Shown piece after piece: positions 53,005-62,962 of a stretch of 64,000 bases of DNA. Source of the DNA: DAHUYF01 sp963838385 (GTDB taxonomy: Bacteria; Pseudomonadota; Alphaproteobacteria; ATCC43930; CGMCC-115725); NCBI GenBank assembly GCA_963838385.1, contig CAWIRE010000001.1:744001-808000 (forward strand), written 5' to 3'. Each line of letters opens with the position of its first letter. The first letter of the stretch is position 1. The translations under genes were made by a program, and so were the position numbers. Under the pieces are notes generated by a model. The model did no database searches. It was not told the DNA's origin and saw only the letters and a list, made by a program, of their open reading frames with translations.

Positions 53005-54693
53005 GTGGCGCCCGCCGCCGACCAGCTCCATGCCGTCCTGATCCTGCTGCTGGCGGCGATCATCGCCGTGCCGCTGGCGCAGCGCATCAAGGTGAGCCCG
53101 GTCCTGGGCTACCTCGCCGCCGGCCTCGTCGTCGGTCCCTTTGGCTTCGCCTTCATCAAGGACACGGGCGAGGCCGAGCGGCTGTCGCAGTTCGGCGTCG
53201 TCTTCCTGCTCTTCACCGTCGGCCTCGACCTGCCGCTGCACCGCCTGCAGGCGATGTGGCGCTACATCTTCGGGCTGGGCCTGGCGCAGGTCCTGGCGAC
53301 CGCCGGAGCGATCGGGCTGGCGGCAGTCGCGCTGGGCGCGACGCCGCCTACGGCACTGGTAGTCGGCGGCGCGCTCGCCTTCTCCTCGACCGCGGCGGTG
53401 CTGCAGCTCCTGGGCGAGCGCGGCGAGCTGTCGACCCGCACCGGACGCGTCGCCCTGGCGGTCCTGCTGTTCCAGGATCTGGCGGTGGTGCCGCTGCTGG
53501 CGCTGCTGCCGCTGCTGGCGCCCGGCGGCGACGGCATCGCCGAGGCCCTGGCGCTCGCGCTCGCCAAGGGCGTCGCCGCCATCATCCTCATCCTGCTGCT
53601 GGGCCGCCTGGTGCTGCGGCCGCTCTTCCGCCTCAGCGCCATGACGCGCGTGCGCGAGACCTTCGCCGCGACCAATCTCCTGGTCGTGCTCGGCCTCGGC
53701 TGGGCGACGGCCGAAGCCGGCATGTCGATGGCGCTGGGCGCGTTCCTGGCAGGGCTGCTGCTCGCCGAGACCGAGTATCGCCATCAGGTGGAGACCGACA
53801 TCCTGCCGTTCCGCGGCCTGTTGCTCGGCCTCTTCTTCATCACCGTCGGCATGGTGATCGATACGCCGCTGGTGCTGCGCCATTGGCCGGCCGTGCTCGC
53901 GCTCTCGGCGGCGCTGCTCGTGGTCAAACCGGCGATCCTCTGGGCGCTGGCGCGCCTCTTCCGCCTGAGCTCGCCGGTAGCGGTCCGGGTCGGGCTGCTG
54001 CTGTCGCAATCCGGCGAGTTCGCCTTCGTCATCTTCGGCATCGCCCAGCCGCTCGGCATTCTCGGGCAAGAGACAGGGAACGTGCTGATCGCCACGGTCG
54101 CGCTGACCATGGCGACGACGCCGCTGATGGCGGCGCTGGGCCGCCGCCTCGCCATCGGCCTGCAAGCGCGCCAGGCGCCGGGAACGGAGCATCTCACCTG
54201 GGAAGCGGCGGATCTCTCCGACCATGTCATCCTCGCCGGCTATGGCCGCATCGGCCAGATCGTCGGCCGGATGCTGGCGGAACAGCAGATCCCCTATGTC
54301 GCGATCGAGCACAGCGTGCCGCTGGTCGAGGCAAGCCGCAAACGCGACCTCCCGGTCCATTTCGGCGATGCCAGCCGGGCCGAGCTGCTCGACGCCCTCG
54401 GCATCGACCGCGCCAACGCCGCCATCATCACCCTCGACCGTCCGGACGCGGCGGAACGCGTCGTCGCATCGCTCCGGCGCAACCATCCCGATCTGCGCAT
54501 CATCGCGCGCTCGCGCGATGCCGCGCATGCGCGCCGGCTCGAGCAGGCCGGCGCCAACAACGTCATCCTCGAGGCGCTCGAGCCCGGCCTGCAGATGGGC
54601 GCCGCCGCCTTGCGCGCCTGCGGCACGCCGCCAGCGGCGATCGACCGCACGCTCGATGCGCTGCGGCACGCGGCGGCGGAGGAGCCTTCCTAG
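53005..54693 (+). CDS. Kef-type monovalent cation:proton antiporter with TrkA-N domain
   Basis: A 562-residue CPA2 antiporter. Residues 1-390 form about twelve transmembrane helices with LGYLAAGLVVGPFGFAFI, GVVFLLFTVGLDLPLHRLQA, LLFQDLAVVPLLALLPLL and LLLSQSGEFAFVIFGIAQPL. Residues about 405-530 are a Rossmann TrkA-N/RCK domain (DHVILAGYGRIGQIVGRMLA, FGDASRAELLDALG, AIITLDRP). It resembles KefB/KefC (glutathione-gated K+ efflux) or YbaL; which one cannot be told. GTG start, 6 bp after the cation exporter gene. Confidence 0.93.
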   Translation: MAPAADQLHAVLILLLAAIIAVPLAQRIKVSPVLGYLAAGLVVGPFGFAFIKDTGEAERLSQFGVVFLLFTVGLDLPLHRLQAMWRYIFGLGLAQVLATAGAIGLAAVALGATPPTALVVGGALAFSSTAAVLQLLGERGELSTRTGRVALAVLLFQDLAVVPLLALLPLLAPGGDGIAEALALALAKGVAAIILILLLGRLVLRPLFRLSAMTRVRETFAATNLLVVLGLGWATAEAGMSMALGAFLAGLLLAETEYRHQVETDILPFRGLLLGLFFITVGMVIDTPLVLRHWPAVLALSAALLVVKPAILWALARLFRLSSPVAVRVGLLLSQSGEFAFVIFGIAQPLGILGQETGNVLIATVALTMATTPLMAALGRRLAIGLQARQAPGTEHLTWEAADLSDHVILAGYGRIGQIVGRMLAEQQIPYVAIEHSVPLVEASRKRDLPVHFGDASRAELLDALGIDRANAAIITLDRPDAAERVVASLRRNHPDLRIIARSRDAAHARRLEQAGANNVILEALEPGLQMGAAALRACGTPPAAIDRTLDALRHAAAEEPS

Positions 54694-54729
54694 CAGACCG
54701 GGCTATACTCCGCCGCGGAGGACGACGGA

Positions 54730-55927
54730 ATGAACAAGCAGAGACCGCTCAGCGTCGCGATCGTCGGCGGCGGCCTCGGCGGGCTTGCGGCGGCGCTGTC
54801 GCTGCGGCAGGCCGGGATCGAGGCCGAAATCTACGAGCAGGCGGCGGCTTTCAGCGAGGTTGGCGCCGGCATCCAGATCGGACCCAACGCCTCGCGCATC
54901 CTGCATCGCATCGTCCCGGCCGAAGCGCTCGCGGCGCGCGCGGTGCGGCCCGGGGCGATGCACCAGCGGCGCTGGGATGACGGGCGGACGCTGCAGCGCG
55001 CTCCGCTGGGCGACGCGGTCGAGGCGGCCTTCGGCGCTCCCTACTATCATTTCCACCGCGCCGATCTGCTGCACGCGCTGGCCGGCGCCTTCCCGCCCGA
55101 GCTCGTCCACTTCCGCCACCGGCTGGCATCGATCCACGATCGGGGCGACCGCATCGAGGCGCGCTTCGAGAACGGCGCCGAGATCGCGGCCAACGTCGTG
55201 GTCGGCGCCGACGGCATCCATTCGACGACACGACGGCTGCTGTTCGGGCCGCAGCAGCCGCGCTTCACCGGCTGCATCGCCTATCGCGGCCTGGTGCCGG
55301 CGGCGCGGCTGGCCGCGCTCGACCTCGAGGTGATCTCCAACAACTGGATGGGGCCGCGACAGCATTTCGTCCACTATTTCGTCGCCGGCGGCGATCTCGT
55401 GAATTTCGTCGCGGTGATCGAGCGCGAGGCCTGGACGCGCAAATCCTGGACGGATCGCGGCGAGAAGGCGGATGTGCTCGAAGCCTATGCCGGCTGGCAC
55501 GAACAGGTGCGCACCATCATCGACGCGGTCGACGAGACCTTCATCTGGGCGCTGTTCGACCGTGCGCCGCTGCCGCGCTGGTCGGTCGGCCGCGCCACGC
55601 TGCTGGGCGATGCTTGCCACGCGATGCTGCCCTTCATGGCGCAGGGCGCCGGCCAGGCGATCGAGGACGGAGCGACGCTGGCGGCCTGCCTGCTGCGGCT
55701 GGGCGCCGGCGCGGTGCCGGCGGCGCTACGCCTCTACGAGATCCTGCGCCTGCCGCGGGCGACGCGATTGCAGGAATTGTCGCGGCTCAACAAGCACCGC
55801 TTCCACCTGCCCGACGGGCCGGAGCAGCAGGCGCGCGACGCTCGAGCTCGAGCTGCGCGGCGACCGCTCGATCGAGGCGATCGGCTGGCTCTACGCCCAT
55901 GACGCCGGGGTGATCGAGACGGGCTGA
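54730..55927 (+). CDS. FAD-dependent aromatic monooxygenase, salicylate-hydroxylase-like (one frameshift)
   Basis: About 398 residues after correction. A group A flavin monooxygenase with the dinucleotide loop SVAIVGGGLGGLAAALSLRQ, the DG motif VVGADGIHSTTRRLLFG, and the GD motif LLGDACHAMLPFMAQGAGQA. It likely hydroxylates an aromatic acid using NAD(P)H and O2; relatives act on salicylate and 6-hydroxynicotinate. The frame breaks near 55840; dropping one G joins QQARD to LELELRGDRSIEAIGWLYAH and a natural stop at 55925-55927. A GGAGG site precedes the ATG. It is convergent with the VOC protein gene, 8 bp apart. Confidence 0.9.
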
Positions 55928-55934
55928 CCCGGCC

Positions 55935-56390
55935 TCACTCGGCGGGCTCGGTCTCCTTGAGCTCCACCTCGGCCACGCCTTCCGGCGCGGCGCCGACCCA
56001 GGGATGCTCCGAGATGTCGAAGACGACGCCGTCGGGACCGCGGAACTTGGTCTCATAGAAGGCATTGGCGGTGTTGGTGTCCTGCTTCATGAAGCAGGGT
56101 GCGCCGAGCGCCTCGAGCTTTTTCGTCATGCCGTCGAGATCGTCGACCAGCACGCCGAAATGGTGGATGCCGACATAATCGAGGCCGCGGCCGAGCTGAT
56201 CGATGTTCTGGAATTTGAGCACGGCGAGGTTGAGCGTGCCGTCGCTGAGATAGAAGCCCCAGGCGATCGCCTTGGGGTTGTTCGGGCTGCCGGCCCGGCC
56301 GACTTCCTTGAAGCCGAAGGCCTGCTTGTAGAATTCCGCCGTCTTGACGGGATCCTGCGTGGCAAGAGCGATGTGGCGAAGCTTCGGCAT
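55935..56390 (-). CDS. VOC family protein (glyoxalase/dioxygenase fold)
   Basis: A 151-residue protein with two beta-alpha-beta-beta-beta modules of the vicinal oxygen chelate fold: LRHIALATQDPVKTAEFYKQ, then GIHHFGVLVDDLDGMTKKLE and FRGPDGVVFDISEHPWVG. Candidate metal ligands are the His of each module's first strand and the Glu of ISEHP. Substrate unknown; family members include methylmalonyl-CoA epimerase, glyoxalase I and ring-cleaving dioxygenases. The ATG at 56390 gives the usual family start; an upstream in-frame ATG at 56462 would lie inside uppP. It is the last gene of the unit that includes uppP. Confidence 0.88.
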   Translation of the reverse strand: MPKLRHIALATQDPVKTAEFYKQAFGFKEVGRAGSPNNPKAIAWGFYLSDGTLNLAVLKFQNIDQLGRGLDYVGIHHFGVLVDDLDGMTKKLEALGAPCFMKQDTNTANAFYETKFRGPDGVVFDISEHPWVGAAPEGVAEVELKETEPAE

Positions 56391-56436
56391 CGACGCGTCC
56401 TCCGGTCTGGGCTTTCCTCTTGGACCCTTGCGATGA

Positions 56437-57276
56437 TCATACCACAAAGAACAGCAGGGCAAGGGCGATCAGCCCGGCACCCCAGCAGTAATAGGCGAAG
56501 GGATCGAGCGCCTCGAAATCATGGCGCCGGAAGTAGCGCATGAGAAAGGCGGTGCTGAGATAGGCGGTGACCCCCGCGACCGCGCCGGCGATCCAGACGG
56601 TGGCGCCGAAAGCGGCCGCCACTTCCGGATGGAAGAGGTGCGGCACCTCGTGCACCGCCGCGGCAAGGATGATCGGCGTCGCGATCAGGAACGAGAAATG
56701 CGCGGCTTCGCGATGGTGGAAGCCCACCAGCAGGCCGCCCACCATGGTGGCGCCCGAGCGCGAGATCCCCGGGAAGAGCGCCGTGCTCTGCCAGAGCCCG
56801 ATCAGCAGCGCCTCCGTCCAGCGCATCTCGCCGAGCTGCCGGCTGCCGCTTTTCCGCCGCAGCCGCTCGCCGGCGAACAGCAGGCCGCCATTGACCATGA
56901 GGAAGAGCGCCGCCGCGATCGGCGAGCCGAAGAGGCGGCGGAACAGGCTCTCGAGCCCGGCGCCGAGCACCACCGCCGGAAGGGTCGCGAGGATGATGAG
57001 CCAGAGCAGGCGCCATTGCGCCTTGCGCTCGGCCACCGGCCCTTGGCCGAAGAAGGCGAGCACCAGGGCCAGCCAATCGCGCCAGAAATAGGCGAGCAGC
57101 GCCGCCGCGGTGCCGAGATGCAGCACCACCAGGAACGGCAGGAAGGCGGCGCTGTGCTGGTCGATCGTCCAGCCCAGCAGCTTCGGCAGCACCACGGCAT
57201 GGCCGAGGCTGCTCACGGGAAAGAGCTCGGTCACGCCTTGCAGGATGGCGATGATCAGGGCTTGCAGCAGCGTCAT
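56437..57276 (-). CDS. uppP: Undecaprenyl-diphosphatase UppP (BacA)
   Basis: A 279-residue membrane phosphatase that recycles undecaprenyl diphosphate to the monophosphate carrier needed by MraY. Conserved signatures are ILQGVTELFPVSSLGHAVVL (with the E-x-x-x-P and SS-x-GH residues) and LFPGISRSGATMVGGLLVG. Around eight transmembrane helices. Its ATG overlaps the prmA stop (ATGA on the minus strand), so translation is coupled. Its product supports the cell-wall pathway encoded elsewhere in the window. Confidence 0.96.
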   Translation of the reverse strand: MTLLQALIIAILQGVTELFPVSSLGHAVVLPKLLGWTIDQHSAAFLPFLVVLHLGTAAALLAYFWRDWLALVLAFFGQGPVAERKAQWRLLWLIILATLPAVVLGAGLESLFRRLFGSPIAAALFLMVNGGLLFAGERLRRKSGSRQLGEMRWTEALLIGLWQSTALFPGISRSGATMVGGLLVGFHHREAAHFSFLIATPIILAAAVHEVPHLFHPEVAAAFGATVWIAGAVAGVTAYLSTAFLMRYFRRHDFEALDPFAYYCWGAGLIALALLFFVV

Positions 57277-58197
57277 GGTTCCTCGCTGAGCGAAGGGAGA
57301 GCGGCATGGTCCCGCGCCAGCACCAGGGTGTGCCAGCCGGAGAGTCGCAGGCGCCGGCGCAGCGTCAGGCGCTGGGCGCGATGGGCGGCGAGCACGGCGC
57401 GCTCCTGGCGCGCCAGCAGCCCCGACAGCACGGCGACGCCGCCCGGCGCCAGCGCGCGCGCGAGATCCGGCGCCATCAACGCCAGGGGCCGCGCCAGGAT
57501 GTTGGCGAAGACGAGATCGAAGCGCCGCGCCGCGGCCGAGGCCGCGATAGCCGGCTGAGCGGCGGACATCGAGGAGCGCGGCGACACCGTTCACGGCGGC
57601 GTTATGTGCCGCAACGCGCACCGCCTCGGCGTCGATGTCGCGCGCCGTGACGCGCCGGCGCCAGGTCTTGGCCGCCGCCATCGCCAGGATGCCGGTGCCG
57701 GTGCCCATGTCGAGCACGCGGCGGAAGCCGCGCCGCCGCGCCAGCGCGTCGAGGGCCAGCAGGCAGCCGCGCGTCGTCGCATGCTCGCCGCTGCCGAAGG
57801 CGGTGGCGGCGTCGATGACGAGGGCGATCGCGCCGGCCGGGGCGCCGCCGCGATGGTGCGAGCCGCAAATGAAATAGCGACCGGCGCGCAGCGGCGGGAA
57901 GCTCGCCTGGTTCTCGGCGAGCCAGTCGCGCGGCGGCACGCGCTCGATGCCGAGCTCCGGCGGCGCGTCGTCGCGTCCGGTCCAGGCCAGCGCTAGGCTC
58001 GCCTCGACCAGCGCGCGCTCGGGCGCCGCGGTGGCGAAACCCTCGACCCGCCAGCTGCCGCCGGCCGCCTCGAAGGCGCTGACGGCGCCGCAGGCGGTGC
58101 CCAGCGCCGCCGCCGCGGCATCGGCGCCGGCGGCATCGGCGACCAGCGCGGTGATGCGCCAAAGGCTGGCGCCGGTGACATGCCTGGCGGTCAGCGT
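57273..58197 (-). CDS. prmA: Ribosomal protein L11 methyltransferase PrmA (one frameshift)
   Basis: About 305 residues after correction. A SAM-dependent methyltransferase that trimethylates ribosomal protein L11. It has the substrate-binding N-domain (ALWRITALV-like start, WLAENQASFPPLRAGRYFIC), ATAFGSGEHATTRGCLLALD, the SAM loop VLDMGTGTGILAMAAAK and FDLVFANILARPLALMAPDL. The frame breaks near 57541-57550; dropping one G of the CGCGGCC stretch (minus strand) joins RRSAGYR to ASAAARRFDLV. The start is unclear: a GAGGAGGGG site lies before ACG 58197 / CTG 58194, and no ATG/GTG/TTG exists at the expected place, so a base error or rare start is possible. It overlaps uppP. Confidence 0.9.
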
Positions 58198-58205
58198 GCC
58201 CCTCC

Positions 58206-59285
58206 TCAGCCCGCGAGCCCGGCCAGCGCACGGCGCTGCGCCTCGACCGCCTGCTCGAACACCATGTCCTTCCAATCATCGGCGTCGGCGTAGAAGGCGG
58301 CGCGCATCTGCGCCTTGATCGCGCGCCCCTCGGCGCTCGCGACCGTGCCGTGATGGTAGAGCCAATTGTCGGCGCGTACGGCCTCGAGCGTCTCCTCCAG
58401 CGAGCGGACGCCGAATTCGAGCGCCATGGCCGTGACCTCGGCCGCGGGCAGCGCTGCGGCCAGCCCGCTGAGGAGATCGCCCACCACGTCGGAGGAGGTC
58501 GAGGTGCCGAGGCTGGTGGAGGTGACGAGATCGCCATACCAGTCGCGGGCGCGGGCGAAGCCGGCGCTGCCCGGCGGATGGACGACGATCTTCTCGCCAT
58601 GGCCGTAGGGGCCGAGGCCGGTGTGGTAGTCGATCACCGCGACCCGACGCGCGCGGAGAGATACTCGGCGACGATGCGCAGGAGGGTGCGATGCGACCAG
58701 CTCGGCGCCGCGCCGCCGTAGAAGATGCCGTCGGGATGGCTGTACTGGCCGCCGGTGACCGCCTGCTGCAGCGCCGCGGCGCCGTGCCGCCGGCCATACT
58801 CGGCGAGATGCGCGCCTGTCGCCTGCCGTGCCGCGTCGCTCCACTCCGCCGGACAGAGCGCCTCGGCAAGCTCGACATAGCCGTCATTGCGCGGCAGCGT
58901 CCGGTCGAAGGCGACGAAGTTGCGGTTGAGGTCGACATTCTCCTCGGTGACGCGGCGGGTCCAGGCGAAGCCGTAAGGATTGATCGCGTGCACGGCAAGG
59001 AGCGCCGTGCCCGGCGGCAGCGCGCGGGCAAGGCCGGCGCGGAAGCTCCCGGTCTGCAGGGCCGAGCCGCAAAGGCCTTCGGCGCCATGGGTTCCCGAGA
59101 CCGTGAGCAGCACCCGCTCGGCCTCGTCCGGCCCGAGCCAGGCGGCATCGGTCACCAGCCGCTCACCCTCCGGGCCGCGCGCGTCGTTCCCGTAGTGGCG
59201 GAGCCGCGCGCCCTGGGATTTCGGCAGCCGCCAGGAACGCGGCGCGCGCCGCACGGTAATCGGCGGCGAAATGCGCGCGCGCCAT
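58206..59285 (-). CDS. DUF2817 (M14-like) peptidase-family protein (two frameshifts)
   Basis: About 360 residues after correction. It belongs to the DUF2817 branch of M14 zinc carboxypeptidase/succinylglutamate desuccinylase-like proteins: LLTVSGTHGAEGLCGSALQT with the His and Glu ligands, ALLAVHAINPYGFAWTRRV, NVDLNRNFVAFDRTLPRNDG, VAVIDYHTGLGPYGHGEKIV and a C-terminal EFGVRSLEETLEAVRADNWL. Two indels break it: one extra A at about 59219-59221 after MARAHFAADYRAARAAFL, and one missing base near 58640-58655. The corrected protein looks complete. It starts 1 base after the uvrD stop, so translation is probably coupled. Substrate unknown. Confidence 0.82.
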
Positions 59286-59286
59286 G

Positions 59287-61547
59287 TCAGGATTTCTCGA
59301 CAAAGGCGTCCATCACCATCTTGTCGCCCGCCTTGTCGAAGCGGATCGAGAGCTTGTTGTCCTCGACGGCGCGCACCGTGCCATGGCCGAATTTCTGGTG
59401 GAAGACGCGGTCGCCGGCGGCGAAGCCGCCGACGCGGCGCAGCTCGTGCCCGGCGCGCGGAACCGGCCGGCGCTCGATCAGCGGCGCGCGGCGGCCGAGC
59501 GGACCGAGCCGGGTCAGATCGGGGCGGGCCGGAAAGGCGCCGGCCGACCAGTCGTCGCCGCCGAGCGCCGCGGCGCGGGGGTAGAGGCCGGGATCGGCCA
59601 CCACCTCGAGATGCTCGGTCGGCAGCTCCGCGATGAAGCGCGACGGCAGGGTCGGCTGCCATTGGCCGTACATCCGGCGGTTGGCGGCATAGGAGACATA
59701 GGCCCGGCGGCGCGCGCGGGTGAGCCCGACATAGGCGAGCCGCCGCTCCTCCTCGAGCCCGGCGCGGCCGGTATCGTCCATGGCGCGCTGGTTGGGGAAC
59801 AGCCCCTCCTCCCAGCCCGGCAGGAAGACATCGTCGAACTCCAGCCCCTTGGCGCTATGCAGCGTCATCAGGCTGACCACGTCGCCGCCCGCCGTGCTCG
59901 TGTTCTCCATCACCAGGCTGACATGGTCGAGGAAGCCCCCGAGATTGTCGAACTCGGCCATGGCCGCGACCAGCTCCTTGAGATTCTCGAGCCGGCCCGG
60001 CGCCTCGGGCGATTTGTCGGCCTGCCACATCGTGGTATAGCCGGATTCATCCAGCACCACGGCGGCGAGCTCGGTGTGGAGCGCGGTCTCGGCGAGCCCG
60101 CGCCAACGCGCCAGCCCCGTCAGGAAATCGCGCAGCGCCTTGCGCGCGGCGGGCTTGAGCTCGTCGGTCTCGATCAGGCGCTGGGCCGCCTCGGCGAGCG
60201 GCACCTGCTCGCGCGCGCGCCAGCGCATGGAGCGCCTGCAGCGTGACGTCGCCGATGCCGCGGCGCGGCGTGTTGATGATGCGCTCGAAGGCGAGGTCGT
60301 CGGCCGGCTGGTGGACCAGGCGCAGATAGGCCAGCGCGTCGCGGATCTCCTGCCGCTCGTAGAAGCGCGGGCCGCCGATGACGCGATAGGGCAGGCCCAG
60401 CGTGATGAAGCGCTCCTCGAATTCGCGCGTCTGGAAGCCGGCGCGCACCAGGATCGCGATCCCGGCGAGCGTCTCGCCCTGGCGCTGGCGCGCCTCGATC
60501 TCGTCGCCGACCCAGCGCGCCTCCTCTTCGCCGTCCCAGAGGCCGCGCAGCACGATGCGCTCGCCCTCGTTGAGCACCGTCCAAAGCGTCTTGCCGAGGC
60601 GGCCTTCGTTGCGCGCGATGAGCGCCGAGGCGGCGGCCAGGATGTGCGGCGTCGAGCGGTAGTTCTGCTCGAGGCGGATGATCTGCGCGCCGGGGAAATC
60701 GCGCTCGAAGCGCAGGATGTTGCCGATCTCGGCGCCGCGCCAGCCATAGATCGACTGGTCGTCGTCGCCGACGCAGCAGAGGTTGCGATGCCCCTGGGCG
60801 AGCAGCCGCAGCCAGAGGTATTGCGCGACGTTGGTGTCCTGGTACTCGTCGACCAGGATGTAGCGGAAGCGATGCTGATAGTCGGCGAGGATGTCGGCGC
60901 GGCTGGTGAGGATGGTGAGGTTGTGCAGCAGCAGGTCGCCGAAATCGGCCGCGTTCAGCGTCGCCAGCCGTTCCTGATAGAGCCGGTAGAGCGCCGGCGC
61001 GCGGCCATCCGCCAGCTCGGCGCGGTCGCCGGCCGGCACCTTGTCCGGCGTCAACCCGCGATCCTTCCAGCGCTCGAAGGCGGAGAGCAGCGCCCGCGGC
61101 GGCCAGCGCTTCTCGTCGATGCCTTCGGCGGCCGCGAGCTGCTTCACCAGGCGAAGCTGGTCGTCGGTGTCGAGGATGGTGAAATTGGGCTTGAGGCCGA
61201 CCACCTCGGCATGCCGGCGCAGGAGCCGGGCGGCGACCGAGTGGAAGGTGCCGAGCCAGAGCCCCTCGGCGCTCTGCCCGATCATGCGCTCCAGCCGCTC
61301 GCGCATCTCCAGCGCTGCCTTGTTGGTGAAGGTCACCGCCATGATCTGGCTCGGCCAGGCGCGGCGGGTGCCGAGGATGTGTGCGAGCCTGCGTCGTCAG
61401 CACCCGGGTCTTGCCGGTCCCGGCCCCCGCCAGCACCAGCACCGGGCCGTCGATGGCCTCCACCGCCTGGCGCTGGGCATCGTTGAGGCCGGCGAGATAG
61501 GGCGGTGACGGGGCGGCGGCAGCGGCGGGGGTGAGGGGCTCGGCCAT
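59287..61547 (-). CDS. uvrD: UvrD/PcrA-type DNA helicase (two frameshifts)
   Basis: About 753 residues after correction. A superfamily 1A 3'-5' DNA helicase acting in excision repair and replication restart. Motifs in order are GLNDAQRQAVEAIDGPVLVL (Q motif), AGAGTGKTR (Walker A), MAVTFTNKAALEMRERL (Ia), ILVDEYQDTN (II), GDDDQSIYGWRGAEIGNI (III), RLEQNYRST (IV), VSLMTLHSAKGLEFDDVF (V) and RLAYVGLTRARRRAYVS (VI). The C-terminus has a PcrA-like beta domain (VFHQKFGHGTVRAVEDNKL). Frame breaks are at about 61388-61389 (extra G of GG) and 60210-60220 (a CG-alternating stretch); both are repaired by removing one base. First gene of the DUF2817/prmA/uppP unit. Confidence 0.95.
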
Positions 61548-61680
61548 CGCCCGGTATATAGCACGGCGTCGGGCCGGCGGGAGGGGCGTGGCGCGGCGGA
61601 CGCACCTTCCGGATATTGCGGCGCCGGCGGCCGAAAGGGCTTGAGGGTCCTACCGGGAGTAGCCCTATGATGCCTCGGCC

Positions 61681-62943
61681 ATGCACGCTGCGATCATCAT
61701 CCTGGTGTTCATTTTCACCTATATCGGCATGGCCGCCGGGCGTCTCCCCTGGCTGCAGGTGGACCGCACCGGCATCGCGCTGATGGGCGTCATCGCGCTG
61801 CTCGCCACGGAGACGGTGACGCTGGACGATCTTGGCGCCACCATCGACACCTCGACGCTGGTGCTGCTCTTCGCGCTGATGATCATCTCGGCGCAGTTCG
61901 TCTATTCCGGCTTCTACGATCTCTGCGCCGAATGGATCACCAGTCAGGACGGCGGCCCGGCACGGCTGCTGGCGATCACCGTGGCGGTGTGCGGCGGGCT
62001 CGGCGCGCTGCTGGCCAACGACATCGTGGTCTTCGCCTTGGCGCCGCTGCTCATCGCCGGGGCGCGCCAGCGGGGGCTCGATCCCCGGCCCTTCCTGCTG
62101 GCGCTGGCCTGCGCCACCAATGCCGGCTCGGCGGCGACCGTGATCGGCAGTCCGCAGAACATCCTGATCGGCCAGGTCGGCAATCTCAGCTTCCACACCT
62201 TCCTGCTCGCCTGCCTGATCCCCGCGATCGTCGGGCTCATCTGCGTCTTCGGCGTCATCTGGCTGCTGTGGCACGACCGCATCACGCAGACGGTGCTGGC
62301 GGTGGCGCGCGACGCGCCGGAGCTGCCGCGTCACGCCCATGACCGCTATCAGACGATCAAGGGCCTCGCCGCGATGGCGGCGCTGCTGATCCTCTTCGCC
62401 ACCCCGGCGCCGCGCGAGATCGTGGGGCTGGCCATCGCGGCGATGCTGCTGGCGACACGGCGCTTCACCAGCCGCACCATGATCGCGGCGGTGGACTGGC
62501 CGCTGCTGCTGCTGTTCGTGTCGCTCTTCGCCATCACCGGCGCGCTGGCCGATACCGGCCTGCCCTGGACGGCGATCTCCTGGCTGCAGGATATGGGGCT
62601 GCTGCCGGACAGCCTCGCGGTGCTGACGCCGCTCACGCTGCTGATGAGCAACACCATCGGCAATGTTCCCTCGGTGATCCTGCTGCTGCAGATCTGGCCC
62701 AACCCGCCGCAAGGCGCGCTCTATGCGCTGGCGCTGCTGTCCTCGCTCGCCGGCAACCTGCTGCTGGTGGGATCGCTCACCAATCTGATCGTCGTCGAGC
62801 GCGGCGATGCCTTCGGCGTGCGCATCAGCTTCGCCGAATACGCCCAGGCGGGCGTGCCGATCACGCTGCTGTCGATGGGCTTCGCGGTGTTCTGGCTCGC
62901 CTGGACGGGCTGGCTGCCGCTGTGGCCGGGGGCGGGCGGGTGA
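61681..62943 (+). CDS. SLC13/ArsB-NhaD-type anion permease or Na+/H+ antiporter
   Basis: A 420-residue membrane protein with about eleven transmembrane helices, in the ion transporter superfamily that groups SLC13 permeases, ArsB and NhaD. Characteristic segments are GIALMGVIALLATETVTLDD, LLANDIVVFALAPLLIAG, CATNAGSAATVIGSPQNILI (first NP-like loop), and in the second half LLMSNTIGNVPSVILLLQIW and AGNLLLVGSLTNLIVVERG. The two pseudo-symmetric halves with conserved Asn/Ser loops are clear. Substrate (dicarboxylate, arsenite or sodium/proton) cannot be decided. Divergent from uvrD, 133 bp apart. Confidence 0.85.
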   Translation: MHAAIIILVFIFTYIGMAAGRLPWLQVDRTGIALMGVIALLATETVTLDDLGATIDTSTLVLLFALMIISAQFVYSGFYDLCAEWITSQDGGPARLLAITVAVCGGLGALLANDIVVFALAPLLIAGARQRGLDPRPFLLALACATNAGSAATVIGSPQNILIGQVGNLSFHTFLLACLIPAIVGLICVFGVIWLLWHDRITQTVLAVARDAPELPRHAHDRYQTIKGLAAMAALLILFATPAPREIVGLAIAAMLLATRRFTSRTMIAAVDWPLLLLFVSLFAITGALADTGLPWTAISWLQDMGLLPDSLAVLTPLTLLMSNTIGNVPSVILLLQIWPNPPQGALYALALLSSLAGNLLLVGSLTNLIVVERGDAFGVRISFAEYAQAGVPITLLSMGFAVFWLAWTGWLPLWPGAGG

Positions 62944-62962
62944 GCGCGGTCGCGCGCGATGA

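Noticed and set aside
56437..58275. A single 612-codon frame joining PrmA and UppP, which could be taken for a fusion protein.
   Set aside because: It arises only because an extra base in prmA hides the prmA stop. The corrected prmA ends at an ATGA overlap with a normal uppP start.
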